Part shown: piece by piece, positions 12,208-24,808 of the stretch
Layout of the letters: each line of letters opens with the position of its first letter
How positions within the stretch are numbered: position 1 is the first letter of the stretch
NCBI GenBank assembly: GCA_036023115.1
Contig: JAYKKT010000040.1
Span: forward strand, 2,973,501 to 3,037,500
Reading direction: 5' to 3'
Length of the DNA stretch: 64,000 nucleotides
Source: Brasenia schreberi
Lineage: Eukaryota > Streptophyta > Magnoliopsida > Nymphaeales > Cabombaceae
Notes under the pieces: model-generated
Seen by the model: the letters and a program-made list of their open reading frames with translations, nothing else
Told to the model about the DNA's origin: nothing
The model's database searches: none
Position numbers and translations under genes: made by a program

Positions 12208-12433
12208 TGTTCATGACTTTCTCAAGATTTAAATTCTCTTGGTGAAGTCTGATATGGATTCTCAACTTTTAGGAATCTAAATCAAATTTTAAAGTTAAGA
12301 ATGCAAATCAAAGTCAAATGTGGACAAAATACTCCCCAGTAAGGTACTAAGTGACCAAGTTTCCAGTATAATAATGTGTGTGTACGAGAGAGAGAAGCTA
12401 CCTATTTATAACTTGCACGGAAGCGCATCTCAC
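12208..12433 (+). repeat. Downstream copy of the duplicated SGR promoter segment
   Basis: Tandem direct copy of 11953-12207. This gene-proximal copy reads CCTATTTATAACTTGCACGG, where the upstream copy has CCTGTTCATGACTTGCACGC, so only this copy keeps a TATA-like box. Confidence 0.85.
12403..12410 (+). promoter_or_regulatory. Putative TATA box of SGR
   Basis: TATTTATA lies about 210 bp upstream of the proposed SGR start codon, which leaves room for a long leader. A further TTGACTT W-box (minus strand) lies at about 12440-12450. Inferred from sequence only. Confidence 0.4.
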
Positions 12434-12617
12434 CTTTACCAAGTCAACCTTTTCTTGTCATGAGATTAAAAAACGGTTGTTAGCCGCTAGGCAACTACTC
12501 TTTCTTTTGCGTTTCTCTCTTTGCTTCCTTTCCCCGCACTCCTATTTCTCAGACTCCAGGGATGCTGGAAGCCTCTTCGTAGCGCACCTACCAAACTATT
12601 GTCTTGGTGCTGCTTCC

Positions 12618-14235
12618 ATGGCAGCCATGGCTGTGGTAACAATCAACACTTGCGCATGTTACCCTCTGTCTCGGGTGAACTCAAACAGAGCGTTTCCAGT
12701 CCTCCCTAGATTTGTCAGAGAAGGCAGAAACGCTAGCTTTGCGGTGAGCATAGCACTTGCTTTCATTGCCAATATGATGCGTCTTCTTAGTGCTTGTGTT
12801 TGAAAATAGTTGTTGGGGTTCTCGGTTTTCAGTCTACAAGGTTGTTTGGCTGTGTCATACTTGAATTTGTTAGGCCTTGTTTTTTAAATTCTTTATCGAA
12901 ATGATTGTTGGTACTCCTGATTTCAAGTCTACAAGATAGTTTAGGCTTACCGTTTCTGAATTTCGGTTGAAAATGATTGTTGGTGCTCTTGTTTTTTATT
13001 CTGTAAGCTTGTTTGGGCCTCTCATCTTTGAACTTTCATTGAAAGTGATCCTTGGTGATCTTGGTTTTCAGTCTGCAAGATTGTTTGGGCCTGCTATCTT
13101 TGAAGCGTCGAAGTTGAGCGTCTTGTTCTTGGGGGTGGATGAAGAAAAGCATCCAGGGCACCTGCCGCGTGCATACACAATCACACACAGTGATATCACA
13201 GCTAAACTCACCCTTGCTGTGGCTCAAACGATCAACAGAGCGCAGGTATCGAAAAAAGGAAATTGGTACCTCTTTTCCAGTTAAACATAAATATGAAGTT
13301 GTAATAGAAAATGGTTTTTTATTTGAGCTTCTATGATTCTGTAATCCATATCAACATGAAGGTTTAACATAATTTGTGTTTGTCGCTTCAGTTGCAAGGA
13401 TGGTACAACAAATTACAGAGAGATGAGGTGGTAGCAGAGTGGAAGAAGATGCAAGGAAACATGTCTCTTCATGTTCACTGCCATATTAGCGGAGGCCATC
13501 TTTTCTTAGATTTGATAGCGAATCTTAGATATTATATCTTCTCCAAGGAGCTTCCTGTGGTAAAGATCAAATCACCCCTTCTCTCGATTCCTCTGTTTTC
13601 ATCCTTTTTTTCCTGAATTACTCTTTGCTTTGTTGGTTTCCGTAAGCAACAACGGATAATGAGTATGGCACGGCTTTTTCCGGATCCTAAGTGGCATAGG
13701 CTACATGGGTTATTGAGTCACCATAGAGCTCAATCTTGTGCTGTATTTTGCATTTAACTAAAAAAAAGATCATGTTTTATTGTTTTGTTTTATGAAGAAA
13801 AATAAAACAATGATTATATTTTTCAATCAGGTATTAAAAGCTGTTGTTCATGGAGATGGGAACCTTTTCAACAAGCATCCTGAGTTGGAGGAAGCTCTTG
13901 TGTGGGTCTATTTCCACTCAAATCTCGAAGAGTTCAACCGCATCGAGTGTTGGGGTCCACTAAAAAATGCTAGCGAGGTACTTGAATTTTCTTGGTGTGG
14001 TATGTTTGCTTGTTAGATCTTGGAGAGAATCTTAATTCAGTTTTTCATTTAGGGTAAAAAATATGAGGTTGAAGGCGGTCTGCTCGAAGACTGGCCGAAA
14101 TTAAACTGCACAAGGAGACCAAGGAGATGCCACCATCCTTGCTCTTGCTGCTTCCCTTCCTCCTGCTTGATTCCATGGCCTCAAGACCTTGCTGTATCTA
14201 ACAACAAGATCCAAGAATTACAGAATGAAGCTTGA
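12618..14235 (+). CDS. SGR: STAY-GREEN protein (chlorophyll a Mg-dechelatase), 5 exons
   Basis: Exons 12618..12743, 13072..13245, 13392..13559, 13831..13977 and 14053..14235 join in phase to 265 aa, normal for the family. Exon 1 encodes a Ser/Arg-rich plastid transit peptide. The core carries the family blocks ARLFGPAIFEASKL, LFLGVDEEKHPG, YTITHSDITAKLTLA, LQGWYNKLQRDEVVAEWKKM, MSLHVHCHISGGH, HGDGNLF and ECWGPLK. The C-terminus has the cysteine-rich motif (CHHPCSCCFP), which separates SGR from the SGR-like paralogues that lack it. The enzyme removes magnesium from chlorophyll a in the plastid and starts chlorophyll breakdown in senescence. The ATG was chosen because the next in-frame Met upstream (12378) would add an unlikely leader. 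Intron 1 contains decayed tandem copies of its own acceptor region. Confidence 0.93.
12802..13111 (+). repeat. Tandem repeat of about 72 bp across SGR intron 1 and exon 2
   Basis: Four units start at about 12802, 12898, 12969 and 13041. Each reads roughly GAAAATGATTGTTGGTGNTC, then TTTTCAG, TCTGCAAGATTGTTTGGGCC and ATCTTTGAA. The last unit holds the real intron 1 acceptor and the first exon 2 codons (SARLFGPAIFE). The three upstream units are decayed copies; the first keeps a TTTTCAG acceptor, and the third still reads SVSLFGPLIFE in an open frame. Confidence 0.85.
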
Positions 14236-16248
14236 GATGCATGGTGCTTATTCTTTAAGATCTTGAACACATGACGTAAGTCCAGGTGTAGATAGAATCA
14301 TGGCCGTCCATTTCCAAACAGGAAAGGAGGAGATCTCCATGCCACGTCCTGGCTTCTGTTTATTATTCATAAAGATGAATTAATGGGATTTGTCGACAGA
14401 AAGATAGCACCACTGCTATAATTTGATTGATATGTGCGGAAATAATTCTTAGGTTGTAGATAGATCTGTGTATTGTACAAGAAAGTTGGGTGTGCAAGAA
14501 GGATATATGAGTCGATTGGTTATTTGATTGGCAAGTGTAGAAAGAAACATGTTGCTGTAATTAAATGCACAATTTCTGCAGTCTTCATGAGTGCAACAGT
14601 TAAATTAGACTGAAAAATGGATATCTTCTTCTTACTACCACCAACTGTTCTTTGTTTATACTGCAAATTTTCTGATCAGATTACTGAAAAGATATTGCAC
14701 AAACAGCACACACTTGGCTTCGTCGACTCTCTAATGGATGGTCATGAGTTCGATAACCAGGGTGTGCATCTGGTTTCAACTTCCCACAATACCAGAAAGA
14801 GATTACTGGAGAAAAAACATGGGCTTTTAGCTAAATTTACCAACTGATTAAAAATAATAATGGTTAGTGTGTCCTCGAGTTTTTTCGTGTCAATGATTCA
14901 AAGCAGAGGACTGTAGGCAGAAGTTGCTTTACTGAATTAACAAAACCAAAATCAAGATCAAGCTTTTCGGCACACTAACTGAGTTGGGATTCTATCTCGT
15001 CATCGACCTCAATCTTGCGCAGATTCTTATGAATTGTTGAGATCTTTGTGAAAAGATCCGACTAAGTTTAATCCTGACCTCCCTCCTTGCTCGTCAGGGC
15101 TTGAAACCATAAACGATGCAGTTTGCTTTACTGAATTACTGTAGCTAAATAAGATACGTGTTGAAAGTGCAGACCTAAAGGTTCTCCAACGAACAATTGA
15201 CCAAGTGTGCGTTGCTTGAATTTCAGGGAAGTGTTTTGTTGCATCTGTCTCTGTCGTTTTATTCATATCTAACGCCAACACGCAACTGAAAGAAGCTCTA
15301 ATTCTGGGGCGCTGCCTTTTGAAGCAAGGGAAACGTGCCTGTCAAGGCAAGGTGTTGAACTCATATGCCGAGTCCTGAGATCCATTGCGGCGGCTTGATT
15401 AACGCGTCAGCCTCTTCCTCCGTGAAACACTCTAGAAAAAGAAAAAGGGTTCCTCTGTTGACACATCTCCAGCATAACGTGGCATTTTAGGAGCTCAGGG
15501 TTGATGCTGAATTATATATATATATGGGAGAATTCTAGATGTCTGTTACTCGAATCGTTAACTATGCTTGTGGTGAATGCACAAGTTGGTGACATGAATG
15601 CTGAGCCAGTTTGGCTTTTAAACGTGGGAATTGTGCAGATGCAACTCAATCAGTACAGGAAATTGAATGCAGGTTGTAAGAGTCTACCTTATCTGCCTGA
15701 CTGCACCGAATCAGGGTGGATCCGTGGGTCTTCGATTAGATATAGACAAGTTCTGAGAAGAGTCTGACTGGACGGACTATTTGGGTCGGACCGGTGTGTT
15801 TTCTTTATCTGATGCAGGTGGGTTCTTAGGATGGGTAAGACTACTCTAAGTTGCAAGCATTTCGTTAATCTAATCAAACCCATCCGAATCAGGTTGATTC
15901 AGATCAAGTTATTGGGTTTTTTCTGAATCTACCAAACTTGGATCAAATTGGTATGTTTCAATTATTTTGTAGGCTAGTTGCTGTTCTTTTCTTTTCAACG
16001 AAAAACCTCCAAAGATATGCAGAGCATACAGAAGATCCTTTATGAATCTTCTTTCTTAGCTGTTCATACATATTCAACGTAGATTCTCATGAAAACGGTT
16101 GGTTCAACTGCAGGCATAGTTTATCCCTTTTTATTTTTGTTGTTATAAGAGGAGAAGGAAGCCTAAAACACACGCACCCTTTCAGAGTCAAACTCCCCAC
16201 AGAACCCTACCGTTAAGAGTGTGTTGCATAATTTATTTACTTTTAATG
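14236..16248. other. Intergenic, no gene seen
   Basis: SGR 3' flank followed by sequence without recognisable coding potential, apart from a SINE fragment at about 14690-14775. Short open frames at 14617 and 15501 match nothing I know. Confidence 0.5.
14690..14775 (+). mobile_element. tRNA-derived SINE fragment
   Basis: Box B is very clear (ATGGTCATGAGTTCGATAAC), followed by CAGGGTGTGCATCTGG, as in the copy at 34.5 kb. The box A part is degenerate. Confidence 0.6.
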
Positions 16249-18432
16249 CCTAATTCCAAGAGAAAGCTTCACCACCCAACATCGACTTTTAGTTATGGAT
16301 TTACAAATAAAAAAGTGGACAAAGAAGAAAAGAGTGCATCAAGCTATTCGGTGGAACCTAAAAAGCGAGAAAGAAGATATATTTAAACAGAAAGTCCTGC
16401 AGGGAGATGTTTGAAATTATGTTGGCACACCCTGTGATATGTGGAATAATATGGCTATACATATTAAGAAAGTTGCGAAAGATGTGTTAGGAGTATCTAA
16501 GGGAGGTGTACCGGCACAAAAAAAGGCTTGGTGGTGGAGTGAAGTAGTACAAAATAAAATCAAGGCAAAGAGGGCATGGTACAAATTACATTATGCTAAG
16601 AAAACTAGTGAAACTTTAGAAGCTTATAAGAAAGCAAAAAAAAGAAAGCAAAAAAGGCCGTTAGTGAAGCAAAAGCTAAGATTTGGAAGGACTTATATAA
16701 AAAACTCAACTCAAAAGAGGGTGAAAGAGATATTTTTAGGATAGCTAGGGCTAGAGATAAGAAAACTAAAGATCTTAATTATGTTAGATGCATAATAGAC
16801 GAGGATGAAAAAATTATGGAAAAACTATTTTTATAATCTTTTTAATGAAAATAAAGATGTTAGTATTAGTTTAGGAGATTTAGCTAACTCAGAAAAGTAT
16901 ATAAACCACAATTTCTACCGACGTATTCAAAAGAATGAAGTCAAAGAGGCTCTTAAACATATGAAGGGTGGTAAATCAGTAGGAAAAGATAATATTCCTA
17001 TAGAAGTTTAAAAAATACTAGGAGAAATAGGAATCACTTAGCTCACAAGACTATTTAATGAAATATGAAAAAACCAAAAGATGCCCGAGGAATGGAGAAC
17101 AAGTACACTTATACCCATATATAAGAACAAGGGAGACATTCAAAATTGTGCGAATTATCGAGGTATCAAGTTAATGAGTCATACTATGAAATTATGGGAA
17201 AGAATTATCGAACGTAGGTTAAGACAAGTATCAAGTACAACAGAGAACCAATTTAGGTTCATGCCAGGCAGATCTACTATTGAAGCGATTCACCTTTTGA
17301 GATGTTTTATAGAACATTTTAAAGCAAAAAAGAAAGACCTTCACATGATATTTATTGATCTAGAAAAAGCTTATGATAGGGTACCGAGGGAGGTTCTTTG
17401 GAGAACTTTAGAAAAAAGAGGTATCCCATTGACATATATTAACCTTATAAGAGACATGTATGATGGTGCAAAAACATGTGTGAGGACTCATGAAGGAACG
17501 ACAGACTTCTTTGAAGTTAATATTGGGTTACATCAAGGATCAACTTTAAGCTCATACTTATTTATAATGGTGATGGATGAGTTAACAAAACATATTCAAG
17601 ATGAAGTACCTTGGTGTATGTTATTTGCAGATGACATTGTATTAGTGGAGGAGTCTAAGGAAAAAGTTAATAGAAAATTGGAACTATTGAGAGAAACATT
17701 AGAAAGCAAAGGCCTCCGATTTAGTAGAACAAAGACAAAATATATGGAACGTAAGTTTGATTATTTGGTTACTTCAGAGGACATACAAATTAAAATAGGC
17801 ACATATTGCATTCCTCAGAAGGAAAGTTTTAAATACCTAAGGTCAATTTTTCAGAGTGATGGAATAATTGATGGAAATGTTACGCATAGAATTAATGCTG
17901 GTTGGTTAAAATGGAGAGGAGCATCAGGTATTCTTTGTGATAAGAAGATACCATTAAAATTAAAAGGTAAATATTATAGAGCAGCAATTAGGCCTGCCAT
18001 GTTTTATGGTTCTGAGTGTTGGGCAGTTAATCATCAACATGTACAAAAGATGTCTGTGACAGAAATGAAGATGTTGAGATGGATGAGTGGTCATACAAGA
18101 AAAGACCGTATACATAATGAGGTTATTAGAAACAAATTAGGAGTGGCACCAATAGAGGATAAAATGAGAGAATATCGTTTATGGTGATTTGGACATATAG
18201 AAAGAAGATAAAAAAAAGAACCTGTAAGAAGGTATGAAAAACTAAATTTGGAAAGTATTGAAAGAGGTAGAGGACAACCACAAAAGTGTTGGAAAGAAAC
18301 AATAAAAAATGATCTAGCTCATTATGGGTTAACTGCTAACATGACACATGATAGGGATATGTGGAAACAAAGAATCCATGTAGCCGACCCCGTCTAGTAT
18401 GGGAAAAGGCTTAGTTGTTGTTTGTTGTTGTT
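16249..18432 (+). mobile_element. 5'-truncated RTE-type LINE
   Basis: It aligns with the 3' two thirds of the fuller copy at 45.7-49.0 kb (opposite strand), beginning at that copy's AATTCCAGGAGAAAGCTT. The endonuclease domain is missing. The reverse transcriptase is mostly readable between 17081 and 18187: TSTLIPIYKNKGDIQNCANY, the palm motif FIDLEKAYDRVPRE, LHQGSTLS, and the catalytic FADD box in CMLFADDIVLVEE. Stops and frameshifts (about 16410, 17010, 17040 and 18187) make it non-coding. The 3' end is the family tail AATCCATGTAGCCGACCCCG followed by a (TTG)n run. I did not find a convincing target-site duplication. Confidence 0.9.
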
Positions 18433-18889
18433 GCCTAGATTTTGTAGTTATTTTATTTTCAAATAATTTAATTTTTTAGGTTGATTGCACACGATTGATT
18501 GGGTTTGATTCAGCGAAATGAATAACCCACTCTTGACTATATTTCTCAGCCAAAGTTACACACGATGGCCGTATTTTTCTCACGTTGCATTTGAGCTTTC
18601 AATGTCATGTGTTACCGTGACAATCAATCTGTAAAAGAAAGTTCGTCCCCATCATCAAGACCAACAAATTACTGCCAAAATAGATCACAAAGAGCTGGCT
18701 GCGCACCTTGACCAAATCAACTCAGCCTGAAGCCGAGGGTTGACGTAGTAGGAGCACTCACAAAGGAGAGAAGCAAGTACCACAACAAGGCAAGCAGAGT
18801 TGGTCCTCTCGCGTTCCCTCAAGAACAGAAATGGTACCTCAAATGCTTCAGGAAGCCAAGCTGAAATCGAACTGGAAGCTGCTGGGACG

Positions 18890-19024
18890 CAACACCCAGT
18901 TTTTTCTCTTGGTTGCAATTGGAGGCTTAAACCTAATGCTAGCACCCCTCTTGGAATCGAACTCACCACCTGCAAGTAGGCGTCAAAGAGCCCTACAGGT
19001 GAGCTAAAGCTCTGGGTGCATGTC
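18890..19024 (-). mobile_element. tRNA-derived SINE fragment
   Basis: On the minus strand, CAGAGCTTTAGCTCACCTGT (box A region) is followed by GGTGGTGAGTTCGATTCCAA (box B region), with the GGGTGC-type block after it. Confidence 0.6.
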
Positions 19025-19375
19025 ACAGCACCTAGTTAGTAGCAAAATTAGGGCTCCTTTAGTGGAGTGTTTAGCTGGTACCATTTTGATGCGTTTCGCC
19101 TCTTCCAAACAAGAGAAGTTTGATTCTTCTCAATATATTGTATCGATTCCGCTACCTACTTGCAGTATTCTATTGATGATGATGTAAATCATGAATCCAT
19201 CTTGCCCATAATCAATCCCTATAGCTGTTTTTGTTTTCATCTAAAAAGATGGCAAATGAATCGCTAGTGTAAAATACAGGAAATCATATAATGCGTATTG
19301 GAAGGGTAGCTGTAGACGGGCTTAAGTGTCGAAAGAAACCATAGAATATGTTCTTATTCTCTTAGCATGAAACAT

Positions 19376-19425
19376 GAAGAATCCATGTAGCCAAACCCAC
19401 CTAATATGAGAAAAGTTTGCTTTCA
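19376..19425 (+). mobile_element. RTE LINE 3'-end scrap
   Basis: GAAGAATCCATGTAGCCAAA followed by a degenerate AATATGAGAAAAG matches the 3' terminus of the local RTE family. About 50 bp, diverged. Confidence 0.5.
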
Positions 19426-19854
19426 ATGATTTGCGTTGCAGCCTATCGCTTCAAGCACACCCAGAGTATGAGAGTTGTATAGTAACACAATCTTGAAGGC
19501 AGAACAGCATGTCTTCAAATTGACCCATTACCAACAAAAACCAACACAATCGAAGGAACTTGGAAATTATTCGCAGTATCCTGCAGAAAGAGCGCTCAGT
19601 GCAGTGCATCAACCTTGGCAACAATGTTTGAAGATTGTCTAAAGATGAATCGACCATCACATGAATCGTACAGAAGAAAATCCAGGATCTCTTGAATCCC
19701 GGAGATCAATAAAAACAAAGATGAAGAGCAGTACCCATGAAGGTTTATTTGTAAACTAAATTGCAAAACAAAATTTCTTAGAAAAGAAATTTCACCTCAG
19801 TCAGCTTATTTGAAGACTCGTTTGATACAAAAATTTCTAAGCGGAGTCATCAGT

Positions 19855-22800
19855 CTAAAGCAGCATAGTGATTGGATCTTCAATGTATCCTTTAAACGCT
19901 TTAAGCCATTCAGCACCAATTGCACCTTCTCATAATAAAGGGTAATGTAAAATCATTCAGCAAAAGCACAACAAATGAGAAACGATTGCCATGTAAGGTG
20001 GCCTCAGGTTCGACACTCACCATCGATGACACGGTGGTCACAACTTAAGGTGATTGACATGAACGATCGAACATCAAATTCGTCAGGGACAGAACCAGGT
20101 ACCACCCTCTTTTCAGCTGCTCAGAAATTCATTTTCAGAGACAGTTGCATCATGCAATATTGAAAGTCCAAGGGAAGACAATGCCATATATCCATCATGG
20201 AGTACTTATGAAACTTACCAGCACCAACAGCCAGAATAGCAGCTTGAGGAGGATTAATAATGGCACAGAACTGCTTTATACCAAATGGACCACCTAAGTT
20301 CGACACCGTAAATGTTCCGCCCTGCATCACAGATTCACGGATCAAGGCTAAGCAGATACAATTCCAAGTAAGGAAATAACTACGACCAACCCACCTCATA
20401 ATCTTCAGGCTTCAGGGTGTTGCTTTTTGCCTTCTCGGCCAAGTGCTTTACGTCCGCTGCAATAGCAGACAATCCCTTCTTATCTGCGTTCTTTGAACGA
20501 GGAAGAAGTCAGCATTTACCATACATAAGTAGGAAACAAGCCAAAGTAAATATCTTACTCTTACAACAGGGACAAATAGCCCATTATCTGTCTGAACAGC
20601 GACATTTATATTCACATTGTGATACCTACAAAGAAAAAAATTATGTTCAGTACTTATATAAGAGAATGAACATAAGCTCTACAGTAAAACTGATACTTAC
20701 TGCCGGATATACTCATCTGTCCAGGAACTATTGCAATGGGGAACCTTTCGGTTGGCCAAGGCAGAAGCCTGTGATCAAACATACATCAGACTTAAACGGC
20801 ATGTTGCAAACCAGGAACTCCGAGTAAATTGGGAGGACAGTTAAGATGGCTTAAATGGACCGAATTGCAAGGAATAGACTCATTTGTTTACTTCTCTTAT
20901 GTTCATATGGCACCTTTTTGCATGTAGGCTTGAAGTTGTAGAGATTATGGTTATTTCCTAAAGTGAGTTCTTCGTTAGTCTTCTTTTTTCCCCTTTCTCC
21001 TACTCAAATTGATATCATGAACCTCAGCATGGAGCAGTGGAACAAGTGAATTACCCCATTTATATTCTCCTTTTTGTTCCAACTTTGCACTATAGGGAAA
21101 CCTTATGCCTTAGCGTTGCATATTGGGTGATCTAAACACAATTACTATTTTGGAATCCTTTCTTTTAGGAAGGCAAAAGAATGAGCTTTAATTAACCATT
21201 AGCTTTGATAACATGCATTAACAAGTACTAACATAAAAAGCAAGTGACTAGCACATAAAAAACTGAATGTCACATAATTAATTAATGAAAAAGCTCAAAG
21301 ACTTTGTGCACAAGTTCGCACATGAGTATGAATGGATGTACATATGAAGGGAAGAGAAGAATGAATGCATATATGCATGAACAATATGCATGAACATGAA
21401 ACAGAAGAACTGGTTTTCCTCCAACTTTGATATGAAAAGTTGCCCTTAAAATCTTAGAGTACATGAAATATGGCTTCAAACCTTTATGACAAAGTCATTA
21501 ACAGATATTCTCTTTCCACCAGAAGATTCCTGTAATGAGTTCAACTGAGTGCGCAAACTGACAGAAAGCTTACAATCAGCACGTGGAATATATTGAATTC
21601 TAGACGCAAAGTGGACAGCAACAAGAGGGCCAGAAGTTACCTCATAAGCTTGTCCACACACACATCAACTGTTAAATAATAGTGAGGAATTGTTTGTTTT
21701 GAGAACAACAATCTGGATGCAGTGATCTGCAGGCACGCCATCAATAGATCCAAGAATATCAGCAAATGTACTAAAACGGAAAGAGGAAAATATCAGATAA
21801 TACATTAGGAAATTCAACTACCTTTCTTATCTGGGTATGAGGAAGATCGGTATAATCTAACAACTGCGTAGTAGTTGTGGCCTTGGAAGGGGCAGAGGAA
21901 ACTGGCACCCCCTTTGCACCATGAGCTGAAACAAGAAAGAATACGAAGACATAAATTAGCTAATTTGTGATACAACGATAAAGAACCAGCATTATCAGCA
22001 GAGTTTAAGATCGATATGCTAATAGTAAAATAGCACATCATAAACATGACCTTATAACTTATCGCTTACTGGAAAACATACCCAAGTAGTCTTCCACGTC
22101 AGCTTTCACAATTCGCCCTTCAGGACCCGTGCCTTTTAGTTTTGAAAGAGGAATCTAGATCATCAGCATAAAAGAAAAAACGAACAGAAAGTACATGATT
22201 ATTGTCAGATTTTGTAAAAGAAAGGTTAAATGGTGTAAAGTGTTTCTTGGCATAGAACACTACAACATTTTTCTTTTTTAGCATTGGCACTACAACCAAA
22301 TTAATAACAGGAGAACAATGGACTGATGAACATCCTTCATAGGCACGTAGCTTACGTTGTTATCCTCTGCCAGCTTTTTTGCAACTGGACTGATAAAAAT
22401 ACGATCATCTGCATGATGCGGCTCACTCTCTGTTTTGACTTTCGACTTTGGGGAGCCTGTTGGCTTCACATCTTCCTTTTGGGGTGGAGGGGATGAATCA
22501 GTGGATTCTTTTTGAGAACTAGCATCAGAGGTAGTAGTTGATGAATCAAGCGTATAATCTTTAAACTTTGGAACATCGTCTTCTTCTTCAACAGTGATAG
22601 CAATGACCTGGCAATACCAACTCATTATTGAGGTTGAAAGCATTTCCCGTTATGGAGTACATTGGGTCCATTTTAAACTTTAGAGAATCATCGTAACCAA
22701 TGTTATAATACTTTGCCATTTGAACAAGTTAAAATGTAAGGCTTACCTCCCCAACTTTGACATCTTTTGCGCCATCTCCTTGTATTATTTTAGCTAAGTA

Positions 22801-24808
22801 GCCTTCCTCCATGCACTCCATCTCCACCGTTGCTTTGTCCTATCTAAATGTATTTGGCATCAGTAACTTGAAGGCAAGAGGTAATAGTGTGGCCTAAGAT
22901 AGATCCATGAAAACAAATAAAAGGATTGCAAAACTCTTACGGTTTCTACTTCACACAGTACTTCACCGGGAGAAATCTTATCTCCTTCCTTCTTCAACCA
23001 CTTTGCAATATTTCCCTGTAACAAGTTCATCATCAGGTCAGAATTGGATTGAACCTACAAATAACCACAAGCTTGAAAACCCTATTGTTAAAGAAAAATA
23101 AAAGCTCGCCTCTGCCATTGTCGGAGAAAGAGATGGCATTCCAATCTGTTGATGTGGAGGTAACCCTGAAAAACAATATAAAGTTATAAACATAGACTGA
23201 AAAAATGCAGAGAAATATAGAAAACTAAATTAAAAATAAAAATAGACAGCATCCTAGAAGAGAATTTTCAATATAAGAGAAACAATAAAAACATAAAGAT
23301 AAACTGTCTTAGCATGATTTGGATGGATGAAGTTATAAAAATAAGTAGGATAAGTTCTAGCATGCTGGGAGGAGGAGTATCAGCAGTTCAATACTACTCT
23401 CCTACATCGAGTATGGAACATACTTCGCAGACAAGTCATCTGTTGTAGAAGATATCTCAAGGAAATAAGCAAATAAGCTGAAGTTATGAAGGAAATAAAG
23501 GAAGTTTGCTAATAACGAGGTTGAAGTAAAATTATACAAATTCAAAATATCATCTATTAATGAATGGTGAGTCGTCTAACATGATACGAAAACACAGAGA
23601 TGCAGTATGGAAAAGGGACAGAACAACGCTCAACTTACCAGACGCGGCTGAATATCTCCGGACTGCATGTGATGATAAACTGACAATATAGCAACAAAAT
23701 GTGAGACATCTTGTCTTAGTTCATTAATACAATTACCGCAAGCAATTGATGATAAGAAAACGTAGAATTGTGCTTGGATTAGCAGTGAAATGTGATTCTA
23801 ATAGAAACACCAATGTCAAATCATGATTCACGAGTCTTGCTAATCCGCAAGCTTTTGAAGAATTTCCCAAAACCCACGGTTTTAAACAGCAATGGAACAG
23901 ATCAGGATTCAAAATCCTTGGAGCAAAAACCAACTTGCCAAGTTCAAATAACTAAGGGATTGAATCAAGCCACGCAGAGTTCCACATCGAGCACACCTGT
24001 GGATGACATTGTGATAGCAGCAACTTATCCAGAAAAGTAGGATAAGTGCAAAAAATGCAACTTTTGACTCGCTAACATAGAAACCTAGATTATATTACTT
24101 ATCCAGACAAAACCTTAGAGTTAAAAATGCATTTCTAGTAGAGAAACCAACCATGATGTCCCATTTCTAGCAAATGGTGAGTAAATTCTTCTCGTAGTTT
24201 CCAAAGTGGTGTTGCTGCTTCTCTCTCCAACCCATGAACTCTGAGTTCCAGCAGCATGACAGTAGAAAAAATATCCCCAATTTCATCCACAAAGACCAAA
24301 AAAAGATATAAAGAACTAAAGAAACGAAACAGTTTGTTGTGTTCTTCACCTTGAAGCTTCGACCTATTGTATAAGGCCAGCCCACAGTTCCCAAATCGCT
24401 CGCTCTCTTATCGAAAGCGGCACCATGCTGGTGAATTCGCAAAGGATCTGCAAAATCGAAGATACCCGATTCAGACCACTAATCGAGAAACCCACCCATC
24501 ACTTAAATTCAGCAAAGGGCCTTATAAATGTTAGCAGTAACACGGAGATCACTCCACTCACCGACATCCCTAACGTTGTTGGTGTACAGACGGATCGGAA
24601 GGGTTTGAGCGCAACAACACAACTGCAAACACCCCAAAACCCCAATAAATCAACACTAGCAAAAAGCACAAAAGAAAAGGTTGTCCAATCGACACCCATC
24701 AAGAAACCCACACAAATGTTAACAGAGAGAAAAGCAAAAAGGCAAGAAACGGGCGAAAAGTTTAACCTTTCTAGAGCGGTGAGTAAGGAGACGAGAGGCG
24801 GAAGCCAT
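19855..24808 (-). CDS. Dihydrolipoyl acetyltransferase (E2) of mitochondrial pyruvate dehydrogenase, 18 exons
   Basis: Minus-strand exons: 24767..24808, 24562..24622, 24364..24447, 23639..23662, 23110..23165, 22941..23015, 22747..22839, 22356..22607, 22082..22154, 21822..21925, 21641..21726, 21482..21557, 20701..20768, 20559..20625, 20395..20490, 20219..20321, 20021..20116, 19855..19925. Together 508 aa. Order: mitochondrial presequence, lipoyl domain ([20 protein letters not shown], with lipoyl-lysine motif [10 protein letters not shown]), acidic/Ser-rich linker, E1/E3-binding domain ([13 protein letters not shown]...[15 protein letters not shown]), and catalytic domain ending in [19 protein letters not shown], with the HxxxDG active site split by the last intron. 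E2 transfers acetyl from lipoamide to CoA and forms the complex core. Exon 3 must use a weak GTCGAAG donor to keep frame; the stronger GTGAAG donor 14 bp further would shift it. The intron after 23110 has a GC donor. Confidence 0.93.

Noticed and set aside
12378..12617. N-terminal extension of SGR from an upstream in-frame Met
   Set aside because: The extension overlaps the promoter repeat and TATA-like box, and would put about 80 hydrophobic/Cys-rich residues before a normal transit peptide.
16249..18432. Target-site duplication for the truncated RTE copy
   Set aside because: Only CCTA(G/A) near both ends matches, which is too short to separate from chance.
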